This document shows positions 1 through 6,007 of a DNA stretch of 7,545 nt, one piece after another. The translations under genes and the position numbers were made by a program. The notes under the pieces are model-generated. The model ran no database searches and had not been told where the DNA came from. It saw only the letters and a list, made by a program, of their open reading frames with translations. How positions within the stretch are numbered: the first letter of the stretch is position 1; each line of letters starts with the position of its first letter. The stretch is from NCBI GenBank assembly GCA_024280065.1, contig JAJRQX010000018.1:1-7545 (forward strand), read 5' to 3'. The stretch comes from Aquificota bacterium (GTDB lineage: Bacteria > Aquificota > Aquificia > Aquificales > Aquificaceae).

Positions 1-504
1 CTCCTCGTCCCTAAGGAATATGGATCTTTCCGGCAGGGCTATGTGGACCCTCGCATCCTCTATGTTCTTGAACCTGAGGATCGTTCTGACCAGCTCACCT
101 TCTATAGCCCTCTTGAAGTTAACCCTCTGTTGAAACTCGGATAGGCCTATGGACGTTTTGTCAAAGAGCTCGTAGCCTATTATCCCCCTGCTCGGTATCC
201 CTTTTGCTGCGAGCTTCAGCCTTATGTCCCTGGCCTTGTCCTCAGGGACTAGAACCGTTCTCCCGTCCCTCCCTATCTTGTATCCGACACCCTCCTTGTC
301 AAGCTCGGTTAGGATTGCGCTCATGTCCTCCGGGCTGAGGTCCCCGTACAGGACGACGTAGTCTGGCTGGAGTGAGTATATGAGGACGGTGAGGATCAGG
401 GAAAAGATCAGGGCAGGGATGCCCACCACAAGGGCCTTCTGCCCTAAGGTCAGCGCCCCGAACCTCGCCTGAAGATCCCTCAGGGTTGACTTTAAGTCCG
501 CCAT
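1..504 (-). CDS. fliF: Flagellar MS-ring protein FliF, N-terminal part (runs off window)
   Basis: FliF builds the MS ring in the inner membrane, the base on which the flagellar rotor, rod and export gate assemble. The visible 168 codons stay open to base 1, so the gene is cut by the window edge and not broken; full FliF is usually over 500 residues. Seen here: a short cytoplasmic N-terminus, a hydrophobic segment at about residues 24-45 (first membrane helix), then the periplasmic ring-building region. That region contains LYGDLSPED (about 52-60), a KLAAKGIP-type stretch, the family-typical FKRAIEGELVRTI and the following ARVHIALPE. The ATG lies 1 nt after the fliE stop, with a modest AGGTG Shine-Dalgarno inside the end of fliE. 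This suggests translational coupling. A strong hairpin sits about 21 nt upstream of the start. The family call is secure. Confidence 0.96.
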   Translation of the reverse strand, partial: MADLKSTLRDLQARFGALTLGQKALVVGIPALIFSLILTVLIYSLQPDYVVLYGDLSPEDMSAILTELDKEGVGYKIGRDGRTVLVPEDKARDIRLKLAAKGIPSRGIIGYELFDKTSIGLSEFQQRVNFKRAIEGELVRTILRFKNIEDARVHIALPERSIFLRDEE

Positions 505-505
505 C

Positions 506-799
506 TCACACCTGCATCCTCTGAAGCTCCTGGAAACCTTCCAGGAGCCTGTTCCTTATCTCTATCAGGAGGTTTAAGGCAACGCTCGCCTTCTCAAACT
601 CAACTATCATCCTGTGCAGGGGAACGTCCTCTCCCCTGAGGACAGCCTCCTTTACCTCCTCAGCCCTCCTCTGCTGAGCGTTCACCCACTCTATGAACTC
701 CTTCAGTACCTCGGCGAACTCCTCAGGAGTTTCAGCCTTCCTGCCTTCCCTCCTGAGGAACTCCTCAAAGTCTCTGAAGCCTATACCCTCTATCTCCAT
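506..799 (-). CDS. fliE: Flagellar hook-basal body protein FliE
   Basis: FliE is a small rod component that joins the MS ring (FliF) to the proximal rod (FlgB) and is exported early by the flagellar type III system. The 97-residue length is normal for the family. The N-terminal half is charged and helical, and the C-terminal signature is clear: EIRNRLLEGFQELQRMQV matches the family ending in which an RNKL..AYQEI-type stretch leads to a terminal MQV. No signal peptide is seen, as expected for a type III substrate. The ATG lies inside the end of flgC (10-nt overlap) and has only a weak Shine-Dalgarno, so expression probably depends on coupling to flgC translation. It lies directly between flgC and fliF, a conserved flgB-flgC-fliE-fliF order. 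The C-terminal codons form a perfect inverted repeat, annotated separately. Confidence 0.95.
   Translation of the reverse strand: MEIEGIGFRDFEEFLRREGRKAETPEEFAEVLKEFIEWVNAQQRRAEEVKEAVLRGEDVPLHRMIVEFEKASVALNLLIEIRNRLLEGFQELQRMQV
526..548 (-). repeat. Perfect 10-bp inverted repeat (hairpin) in the 3' end of fliE
   Basis: On the + strand, GCTCCTGGAA (526-535) is followed by a 3-nt loop (536-538) and its exact complement TTCCAGGAGC (539-548). In the mRNA, read from the minus strand, this is a 10-bp stem with a 3-nt GGT loop, lying within the LLEGFQEL codons of fliE. Its 3' end is 21 nt before the fliF ATG. No U-run follows, so it does not look like an intrinsic terminator. A role in mRNA processing, stability or fliE/fliF translation ratio is possible but inferred. 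Confidence 0.6.
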
Positions 800-1203
800 A
801 GCTCTAAGGTTCTCTGGGCCATATCACGGGTGAGGTTGAAGGCGTTCAGGTTGGCCTCGTAACTCCTGACTGCGGATATCATGTCCACCATCTCCTTAAC
901 CAGGTCCACGTTCGGCTTCCTCACAAAACCCTGAGCATCCGCCCTTGGGTCTGAAGGGTCAAAGACGATCTTGAAGGGGGCGTCCGACTCCCTTATGGCT
1001 GCCACCCTCACGGGGACCTCACCCTTCCCGAGCCTTTCAGGGTCGTAAACCGCCTCAAAGACAACCTCCAGCTTCCTGAAGGGTTCTCCGGTCTCTTTGT
1101 AGGATTCGTAGTTGGCGAGGTTTGAGGCTACAGTGTTCATCCTTATCCTCTGGGCGAACATGCCGGAGGCACTTATCTCAAAGGCCCTGAAGAGGTCGTT
1201 CAT
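790..1203 (-). CDS. flgC: Flagellar basal-body proximal rod protein FlgC
   Basis: FlgC is one of the proximal rod proteins that form the flagellar drive shaft across the periplasm, exported through the flagellar type III apparatus. The 137-residue length is typical. The N-terminal helix MNDLFRAFEISASGMFAQRIRMNTVASNLAN carries the rod/hook-family signature (SASGM...R....ASNLAN). The C-terminal half has the diagnostic FVRKPNVDLVKEMVDMISAVRSYEANLNAFN stretch, equivalent to the family pattern Y..PNVD...EM.dMi.A.RsYeaN. The ATG overlaps the flgB stop as ATGA (4 nt) and has good AGGAG sequences just upstream, indicating coupled translation with flgB. It ends with TAG inside the fliE start region. 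The middle part is shorter in glycine-rich turns than many FlgC proteins, but nothing essential looks missing. The call is secure. Confidence 0.96.
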   Translation of the reverse strand: MNDLFRAFEISASGMFAQRIRMNTVASNLANYESYKETGEPFRKLEVVFEAVYDPERLGKGEVPVRVAAIRESDAPFKIVFDPSDPRADAQGFVRKPNVDLVKEMVDMISAVRSYEANLNAFNLTRDMAQRTLELWR

Positions 1204-1574
1204 CTCCTGCCTCCTCTTATGACGTTGTTGAGCTTCTCCACGGAACCTGAGACCATCCTCATGTATACCTCGTAGGCTATCCTGTTCTGGACCAGCTTGG
1301 CCATCTCCTCCTCTATGCTCACGTTGTTCCTGTCGTTTCCGACGAGCCTCCTCCTTATCTCCACAAGCCTGAAGCGGGTAGTATCCGCGGGCTTTATGTG
1401 TTTGGGGTGTGTTGTCTTTAAGGGTATAGTTTCAGTCTTCTTCCTCATCTCAAGGTCCAGTGTCCTGTAGTTTGGTGTGTCCGCGTTCGCTATGTTGCTG
1501 AGTATCACCTTATGTCTCATCCAGGTGTAGTCTAAGTATGGTTCCACCTTCCTTATACCCTTGAATAGGTCCAA
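1200..1574 (-). CDS. flgB: Flagellar basal-body rod protein FlgB (TTG start)
   Basis: FlgB is the innermost proximal rod subunit, thought to sit next to FliE and the MS ring. The length is 124 residues, normal for the family. The signature SNIANADTPNYRTLDLEM at about residues 26-43 is the classic FlgB rod motif (asNiANadTPgYka.d..f). The C-terminal helix with KLVQNRIAYEVYMRMVSGSVEKLNNVIRG fits the second half of the rod domain. The start is TTG: in this frame the upstream gene's TGA stop is only two codons away (TGA-AGG-TTG), so no earlier start exists, and starting at the next ATG (residue 19) would remove part of the conserved N-terminal helix. A GGAGG lies 8 nt upstream, inside the end of the TPR gene, and supports the TTG. 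It overlaps flgC by ATGA. Confidence 0.95.
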   Translation of the reverse strand: MDLFKGIRKVEPYLDYTWMRHKVILSNIANADTPNYRTLDLEMRKKTETIPLKTTHPKHIKPADTTRFRLVEIRRRLVGNDRNNVSIEEEMAKLVQNRIAYEVYMRMVSGSVEKLNNVIRGGRR

Positions 1575-1577
1575 CCT

Positions 1578-3389
1578 TCAACCCTCCCACAGGGTCCTTA
1601 TCACTCTGCTCATAATATTATCTTCCTCCCTGGCCTTGCTTACAACCCAGCTTATCATCTCCATGTCCCCAGTCCTCTCTCCTATGAGTGCCAGTCTGAA
1701 GAGGGCCCACCAGTAAGCGTCGTCTCTCATCCCGAGCTCCACCACCTTTCTGTAATATTCGGCTGACTTTCGGAGTTCTCCAGCTAAGAAGTGCTCGTCT
1801 CCGAGCCTCAGGAACACGACCGGAGTGTAGCCCGAGAACCTGGGGTGCTTGAGGTCAACGGACTTTACCGCTTCTTCAAGCCCCTTCGGGTCACCCATAA
1901 GGTAGCTGAGGATAAGTTCCGCCTCCTTCCTGTCATCACCCTCAAGACCCTGCAGGGACTTCTTAAGAAGCTTGACCGCATCATCCATCCTCCCCTCAAG
2001 TATGAGCATCTGGGCCTCAAGGAAGTTAAACAGGCTATGGTCCTTCAGGAAGGGGAGGACCTTCCTGGCGATGGAGTCCCCTACAAACACCAATGACCTC
2101 GCCAGAAGCTCCCTTTCCTCATCACCTCCGAAGACCGAGAGAAAGCTCCTCTCCCCGGCGAGATACAGGTCCCTGATGAACTCAGCCTCCTTCCTCACAT
2201 AGAACCTGTATCCTTTAAGGGCATCCCTGACCTTCTTCAGGAAAGGTTCAAGGGAGAATATGTCGTTGTCAAGCAGGAGTTCTGTGAGCCTGGGTTTCTT
2301 CAGCTTCAGGAAATCCCTCTCCCCGTCTGTCAGCTTTCCCGTCTTCAGGGCTAAGTAGTATATACCAAGGAGGGGCAGGTCTCCGTAGACGTTCTCAACG
2401 TTCAGCCACCCGACCTGGAGAAGTTTCTCCCTGTAGTTCCCTATCCTATCACCGTAGACTTCAAGGAACTCATCGTAATACCAGAGGGAGGAGAGAAGGA
2501 CCTGGGATAGCTTCCTGTAGAAGAGTCTGTCATCGGACAGCATCTCCTGAACGTTCCGGAAGGCATCTCTGAAGTTCCTGGTCTCAAGGTTTATGAATGC
2601 AAGGTAGAAGTTGACCCTGTCCCTGTAGAGGGTGAAGGGGTCCGCCCTGAGGGCAAGCTCTAAGTATAGTATCGCCTTCCTCCAGTCCCCCAGCTTGTAG
2701 TAGGATACACCGAGCCTAAAGAGCAGGTGGGGGTCCTCCCTGAGGTAAGGGTTTAGGTCAATGGCCTTTACCAGGTACTCTTCGGCAACCTTATATCTCC
2801 CTAAGTTAAAGTAGTAAAAGCCTATGGTCATGTAGTAGAGGTCAAGGTATCCTAAAGGGACGCCCTTCTCGGCTATGCCCCTGAGGTAGCCGAAACCTTC
2901 TATGCTTCCCTCTAAGGAAGCGGCGTATCCGTACTTTATCATATACTCAACACGCTCCGTCTCCCCGTAAAGGTTGGCGTATATGTTTTTGGCACTTTCG
3001 TACCACTGGAGGAGAAGGTAGGAATCCGCTATGAACTCCCTCTGAACGTGTATGAACCTGGGGACTTTATAGTGGAAAGGGTACTGGTTCAGGTAACCTA
3101 TCGCTGCCAGTATACCCCTCCTGCTACCCGATGCGTAGGAGAAGAGGGCGTACCCTTTACCCAAGTACAGGTAAGCCATCTCACCCGCCTCGGACCTGGG
3201 ATTGGCGGAGAAGGCCTTTGAGAAGTAAACGAGTGCGTCCCTGTAGTTGAGGACTCTGAGACTGTCAAGCCCCTTCCTGAGGTAGACCTCAGACAGGTCT
3301 TCCCTGTTAGTTCTCTCAGCGTTATAGGAGTAAGCTGAGATCAGAACTATCAGCAGGGCTATAGCTAACTTCCTTAGTAAGGTCCTCAT
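1578..3389 (-). CDS. Secreted TPR-repeat protein of unknown function in a flagellar operon
   Basis: No characterised family is recognised. The 603-residue product starts with a Sec-type signal: basic MRTLLRKL, a hydrophobic core at about 8-20, then AYSYNA with likely cleavage near residue 20-24. There is no lipobox Cys, so a soluble periplasmic protein is expected. The rest is almost all helical with tetratricopeptide-like pairs: about 33-66 (YRDALVYFSKAF..NP), 185-217 (RYKVAEEYLVKAIDLNP), 221-254 (DWRKAILYLELALRADP), 256-285 and 525-590 (LRKSAEYYRKVVEL). A longer, less regular helical middle lies at about 290-520. It starts inside the FliK-like gene and ends 3 nt before flgB, so it is locked into basal-body expression. 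By analogy, the periplasmic TPR/Sel1-type proteins PflA and PflB of Campylobacter help build the stator scaffold; a similar accessory role is inferred here, not shown. AGGAG lies just 1 nt from the ATG, unusually close. Confidence 0.85.
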   Translation of the reverse strand: MRTLLRKLAIALLIVLISAYSYNAERTNREDLSEVYLRKGLDSLRVLNYRDALVYFSKAFSANPRSEAGEMAYLYLGKGYALFSYASGSRRGILAAIGYLNQYPFHYKVPRFIHVQREFIADSYLLLQWYESAKNIYANLYGETERVEYMIKYGYAASLEGSIEGFGYLRGIAEKGVPLGYLDLYYMTIGFYYFNLGRYKVAEEYLVKAIDLNPYLREDPHLLFRLGVSYYKLGDWRKAILYLELALRADPFTLYRDRVNFYLAFINLETRNFRDAFRNVQEMLSDDRLFYRKLSQVLLSSLWYYDEFLEVYGDRIGNYREKLLQVGWLNVENVYGDLPLLGIYYLALKTGKLTDGERDFLKLKKPRLTELLLDNDIFSLEPFLKKVRDALKGYRFYVRKEAEFIRDLYLAGERSFLSVFGGDEERELLARSLVFVGDSIARKVLPFLKDHSLFNFLEAQMLILEGRMDDAVKLLKKSLQGLEGDDRKEAELILSYLMGDPKGLEEAVKSVDLKHPRFSGYTPVVFLRLGDEHFLAGELRKSAEYYRKVVELGMRDDAYWWALFRLALIGERTGDMEMISWVVSKAREEDNIMSRVIRTLWEG

Positions 3390-4704
3390 TCTCCTCTATA
3401 TTAAACCTATCCCTCTCATCCCTCCGGAACGACCTGAGCGTCTTCGGGACAACCTCAACACCGTTCACCCTGAGGCTCTCAAGATTAACCCCTATGTTCT
3501 GTAACGCCCTCATGAGCCTGTAGCTCTCCATGAAGGTGATCTGGTTGTGGATCTCCTGAGGTGACCTCACCTCAACCGTAAGGTTGCTCCCCTGGAACTT
3601 AAACCTGAGAACAGCCTCCTCTATCCTGACGCTTATTCTCCTGACCTCCTTACCGGCCTCCTTAGGTACAGGTTGATGCCTCACTTCTGCTGTCGTCTCC
3701 TTTTCCCTTACCTCCTCCGTTAGCTGAGGTTTGAAGAACTCCTGGACTGAGACCTGCTGAGCTTCTGGTTCTACTCTCCCGGGTTTCAGGGGATTTGTCC
3801 GGTCCTGAGGTGGTTGATTCACCCTGACCTCCCTTTCAACGCCCGGCTTGAGATCTCTATTAATAGCTACGGTGGGGGTATCCCTGTCTTCCGGTTTCTC
3901 CCTTATAGGGACCTCCCTTTTGGTTTCTACATAATCATCCCTTTCCGGTGCCATGACGGGACGAGGTTCAGGCGTATATGGAGTATCGCGGATATTATCC
4001 CCAACCTTAACCGCTAAGCGGGTCTCGGTCTCCACCTCATGGCTGACCGGTTTATGGGCCTTAACGCCGTTCGCAGGTGCTGTCCTGTCCGTTTCGGTCC
4101 GGTAAGGGATCTTCGGCCCTTCTACCTCTGACCTATACACCTTTTCCCTGGGGTCCCGTGCCTCCAGGCCGATTACCCTTACCCCTTGATCGGGGGTTTG
4201 AAGGTCTCTAGGTCGTGCCTCCCCCTCTACAGGTTCGCCGGGCACTCTCTGAGGAACAGGTATCCACCTCCGTTCCTTATCCCCGGGAATGCTCCCTTTC
4301 ATCGGAGGATCCCCACCGGACACCTGTTCGGATGTGAAGAACTCAGGGTTCGGTCTTGGTAAAGTGTGCTCGTAATCTCCCTGTCCTTTAAGAGGTGGTG
4401 TTTTCCTGTCGGGTGTTGTATCAACCACAAGAGGAAGCGGTCCTATCTGAGGTGGGACAGATTCTGGCCTGATCTTCTTATCACTGCCCTCCCCATCTGA
4501 AGTATTCCGGGCCTCCGCTGGAACTTTTCTCTGAATGTCTAACCCCTTCGGCCAGGTTTCACTCTCGGAAGAGCTCTGGTTTAAAAGACGGAGCAGGACC
4601 TCTTCAAAGCTCGCGACTTCGGTTACACGGTCCTGTGAAAACAGCTCCTCTAAGAGAAGTCCTATCAGGTCACCAAGCTGGATATCCTTCAGAGGCTCTA
4701 ACAT
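3322..4704 (-). CDS. fliK: FliK-like flagellar hook-length control protein
   Basis: FliK is an exported ruler that measures hook length and switches the export gate from hook to filament substrates. This 460-residue protein has FliK-like architecture. A short helical N-terminus (about 1-42, leucine-rich) is followed by a long low-complexity region (about 43-350) rich in Pro, Glu, Arg, Thr and Asp with little predicted fold. A compact C-terminal domain at about 355-420 contains [19 protein letters not shown], then a helix ending in [22 protein letters not shown]. That domain matches the FliK C-terminal pattern (L.f...g.l.v.......r..l......L...Gi.l..v.v). It is the first gene of the operon. The ATG has no Shine-Dalgarno, so leaderless or near-leaderless translation is likely. 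Its last 22 codons overlap the TPR gene's signal-peptide region in another frame. Sequence identity to known FliK proteins is weak, so the call rests on architecture and context. Confidence 0.7.
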   Translation of the reverse strand: MLEPLKDIQLGDLIGLLLEELFSQDRVTEVASFEEVLLRLLNQSSSESETWPKGLDIQRKVPAEARNTSDGEGSDKKIRPESVPPQIGPLPLVVDTTPDRKTPPLKGQGDYEHTLPRPNPEFFTSEQVSGGDPPMKGSIPGDKERRWIPVPQRVPGEPVEGEARPRDLQTPDQGVRVIGLEARDPREKVYRSEVEGPKIPYRTETDRTAPANGVKAHKPVSHEVETETRLAVKVGDNIRDTPYTPEPRPVMAPERDDYVETKREVPIREKPEDRDTPTVAINRDLKPGVEREVRVNQPPQDRTNPLKPGRVEPEAQQVSVQEFFKPQLTEEVREKETTAEVRHQPVPKEAGKEVRRISVRIEEAVLRFKFQGSNLTVEVRSPQEIHNQITFMESYRLMRALQNIGVNLESLRVNGVEVVPKTLRSFRRDERDRFNIEENEDLTKEVSYSPADSSDLSLLL

Positions 4705-4717
4705 TTCTAACGATCAA

Positions 4718-4744
4718 GTATCGGTATGTTTTGCAGGTGTTATA
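4718..4744 (-). promoter_or_regulatory. Candidate sigma-28 (FliA-type) promoter for the flagellar operon
   Basis: Read on the minus strand, ACCGATAC at 4725-4718 matches 6 of 8 bases of the flagellar sigma-28 -10 consensus GCCGATAA. TATA at 4744-4741, 15 nt upstream, matches 3 of 4 bases of the TAAA core of the -35 element. This spacing is the expected one. The fliK ATG begins 13 nt after the -10 element, so the transcript would have a leader of only a few bases. A sigma-70 reading (GATACT as -10) is possible but poorer. Promoter use is inferred from sequence alone. Confidence 0.45.
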
Positions 4745-4746
4745 AT
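4738..4746 (+). promoter_or_regulatory. Extended -10 promoter of lysC
   Basis: TGTTATAAT is a perfect TATAAT hexamer (4741-4746) preceded by the TGn extension (4738-4740). No good TTGACA is seen at 16-18 bp upstream, which fits an extended -10 promoter that does not need a strong -35. The lysC ATG starts 10 nt after the hexamer, so a start point 6-8 nt downstream would leave a leader of only a few nucleotides. The bases between (TTTTGCTCCA) hold no Shine-Dalgarno. The hexamer overlaps the -35 position of the opposing flagellar promoter. Confidence 0.7.
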
Positions 4747-4756
4747 TTTTGCTCCA

Positions 4757-6007
4757 ATGAAGATCCTCGTTCAGAAGTTCGGCGGAACATCCGTGGGTTC
4801 CCTTGAGAGGATAGAGAACGCGGCGAGAAGGGTGATAGACGCCTTTGAAAAGGGGTACAGGGTTGTCGTCGTCTCCTCAGCCATGGCGGGTGAGACGGAC
4901 TCTCTGATAGAGATGGCTCAGAGGATAACGGACCTGCCGAACGAGAGGGAGATGGACGTTTTGCTCTCCACCGGGGAGCAGAAGGCGGTTGCTCTCTTCG
5001 CGATGACCTTGAGAAAGCTCGGTTACCCTGCGGTTTCCCTCTTAGGGTGGCAGGTCCCGATAGTGACGGACAACGTCCACACGAAGGCGAGGATCCTGAA
5101 GATAGGTACCCAGAGGATAAAAAACCTGCTTGAGGAAGGATACATACCTGTGGTTGCAGGGTTTCAGGGTGTTACAGAAGACCAGGAGATAACCACCTTG
5201 GGAAGGGGAGGATCGGATACGACAGCGGTTGCTCTGGCAGCGGCACTGGGTGCGGACTGCGAGATATACACGGACGTCCCCGGGGTCTTCACCGCGGACC
5301 CCAGGCTGGTTCCCAAGGCCAAGAAGGTTCCGCATATATCCTACGAGGAGATGCTTGAGCTGGCCTCCCTCGGAGCCAAAGTAATGCAGATAAGGAGCGT
5401 GGAGTTCGCAGCCAAATACGGGGTTAGAATACATGTGAGGAGCAGCTTCTCGGAAGAGGAAGGAACCTGGATCCTGCCGGAGGAAGAGGTTATGGAGAAG
5501 GTGGTCGTGAGAGGGATAACGGTTGAGACAAAGGAGTCAAGGATAACGGTGGTGAGAGTTCCCGACAGACCAGGGATAGCTGCGAAGATCTTCAAGGCCC
5601 TCGGGGACGCCCACATAGTTGTGGACATGATAGTTCAGAACGTCTCCCAAGACGGTTACACTGACATGTCCTTCACGGTGAGCAAGACTGACGCCCCGAA
5701 GGCTGAGGAGATAGTGAGGAAGGTCGCCAGGGAGATAGGGGCTAAGGAGGTTGTCAGGGACGACAGGGTAGCCAAGGTGTCCATAGTGGGTCTCGGTATG
5801 AGGAGCTCCTACGGTACGGCGGGTAGGATGTTTGAGGTTCTGGCTAAAAACGGTATTAACATAATGGCCATATCCACCTCCGAGATAAAGATATCCTGCC
5901 TAATAGACGAGAAGTATGCTGAGCTGGCGGTCAGAGAGCTTCACGAGGCCTTCATTGAGGGAGGAGAGGAGATAAGGGTGGAGGATGAGAAGGGTGAGGG
6001 CGGTTGA
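4757..6007 (+). CDS. lysC: Aspartokinase (aspartate kinase)
   Basis: This enzyme phosphorylates L-aspartate with ATP, the first step to lysine (via diaminopimelate), threonine and methionine. The 416-residue length is that of stand-alone LysC. The kinase domain (1 to about 240) shows KFGGTSVG at 7-14, STGEQKA at about 71, [16 protein letters not shown] at 149-164 and [13 protein letters not shown] at 171-183. It ends with [24 protein letters not shown]. Two ACT regulatory domains follow (about 252-330 and 335-410), with [16 protein letters not shown] and [19 protein letters not shown], the usual feedback-binding segments. The frame is open far upstream into fliK, but the family N-terminus and the promoter position fix the start at 4757. 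It has no Shine-Dalgarno. An internal start at Met246 could give a separate regulatory subunit. It overlaps the next gene by 23 nt. Confidence 0.97.
   Translation: MKILVQKFGGTSVGSLERIENAARRVIDAFEKGYRVVVVSSAMAGETDSLIEMAQRITDLPNEREMDVLLSTGEQKAVALFAMTLRKLGYPAVSLLGWQVPIVTDNVHTKARILKIGTQRIKNLLEEGYIPVVAGFQGVTEDQEITTLGRGGSDTTAVALAAALGADCEIYTDVPGVFTADPRLVPKAKKVPHISYEEMLELASLGAKVMQIRSVEFAAKYGVRIHVRSSFSEEEGTWILPEEEVMEKVVVRGITVETKESRITVVRVPDRPGIAAKIFKALGDAHIVVDMIVQNVSQDGYTDMSFTVSKTDAPKAEEIVRKVAREIGAKEVVRDDRVAKVSIVGLGMRSSYGTAGRMFEVLAKNGINIMAISTSEIKISCLIDEKYAELAVRELHEAFIEGGEEIRVEDEKGEGG
5479..5494 (+). promoter_or_regulatory. Internal ribosome binding site and start (Met246) in lysC
   Basis: GGAGG at 5479-5483 is followed after 8 nt by an in-frame ATG at 5492-5494, which is codon 246 of lysC. 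This lies exactly at the boundary between the kinase and ACT domains. Translation from here would give a 171-residue protein made only of the two ACT domains. Aspartokinase II of Bacillus subtilis and the Corynebacterium enzyme are known to make a beta subunit from an internal start at the equivalent place. This internal site is stronger than the main lysC start, which lacks a Shine-Dalgarno. Confidence 0.6.

Noticed and set aside
526..548. fliE hairpin as an intrinsic terminator
   Set aside because: No run of U follows the stem, and fliF begins immediately downstream as part of the same operon.
717..731. Small palindrome AACTCCT-C-AGGAGTT in fliE
   Set aside because: Only a 6-bp stem is feasible with a loop, inside coding sequence rich in CTC/GAG codons. 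Not distinctive.
614..862. Plus-strand open frame opposite fliE/flgC
   Set aside because: Leucine/serine/proline-rich shadow of the well-identified minus-strand genes, with no Shine-Dalgarno or family resemblance.
4535..4756. Open frame extending lysC 74 codons upstream into fliK
   Set aside because: The extra residues do not resemble aspartokinase, overlap fliK on the other strand and include the promoter. The family N-terminus begins at [10 protein letters not shown].
4705..4756. Sigma-54 promoter for the flagellar operon
   Set aside because: No GG-N10-GC arrangement was found on the minus strand of the spacer.
5042..5434. Minus-strand open frame opposite lysC
   Set aside because: Lies wholly antisense to conserved aspartokinase codons and has no recognisable motif. 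The same applies to the frames at 5341-5628, 6200-6421 and 6342-6803.
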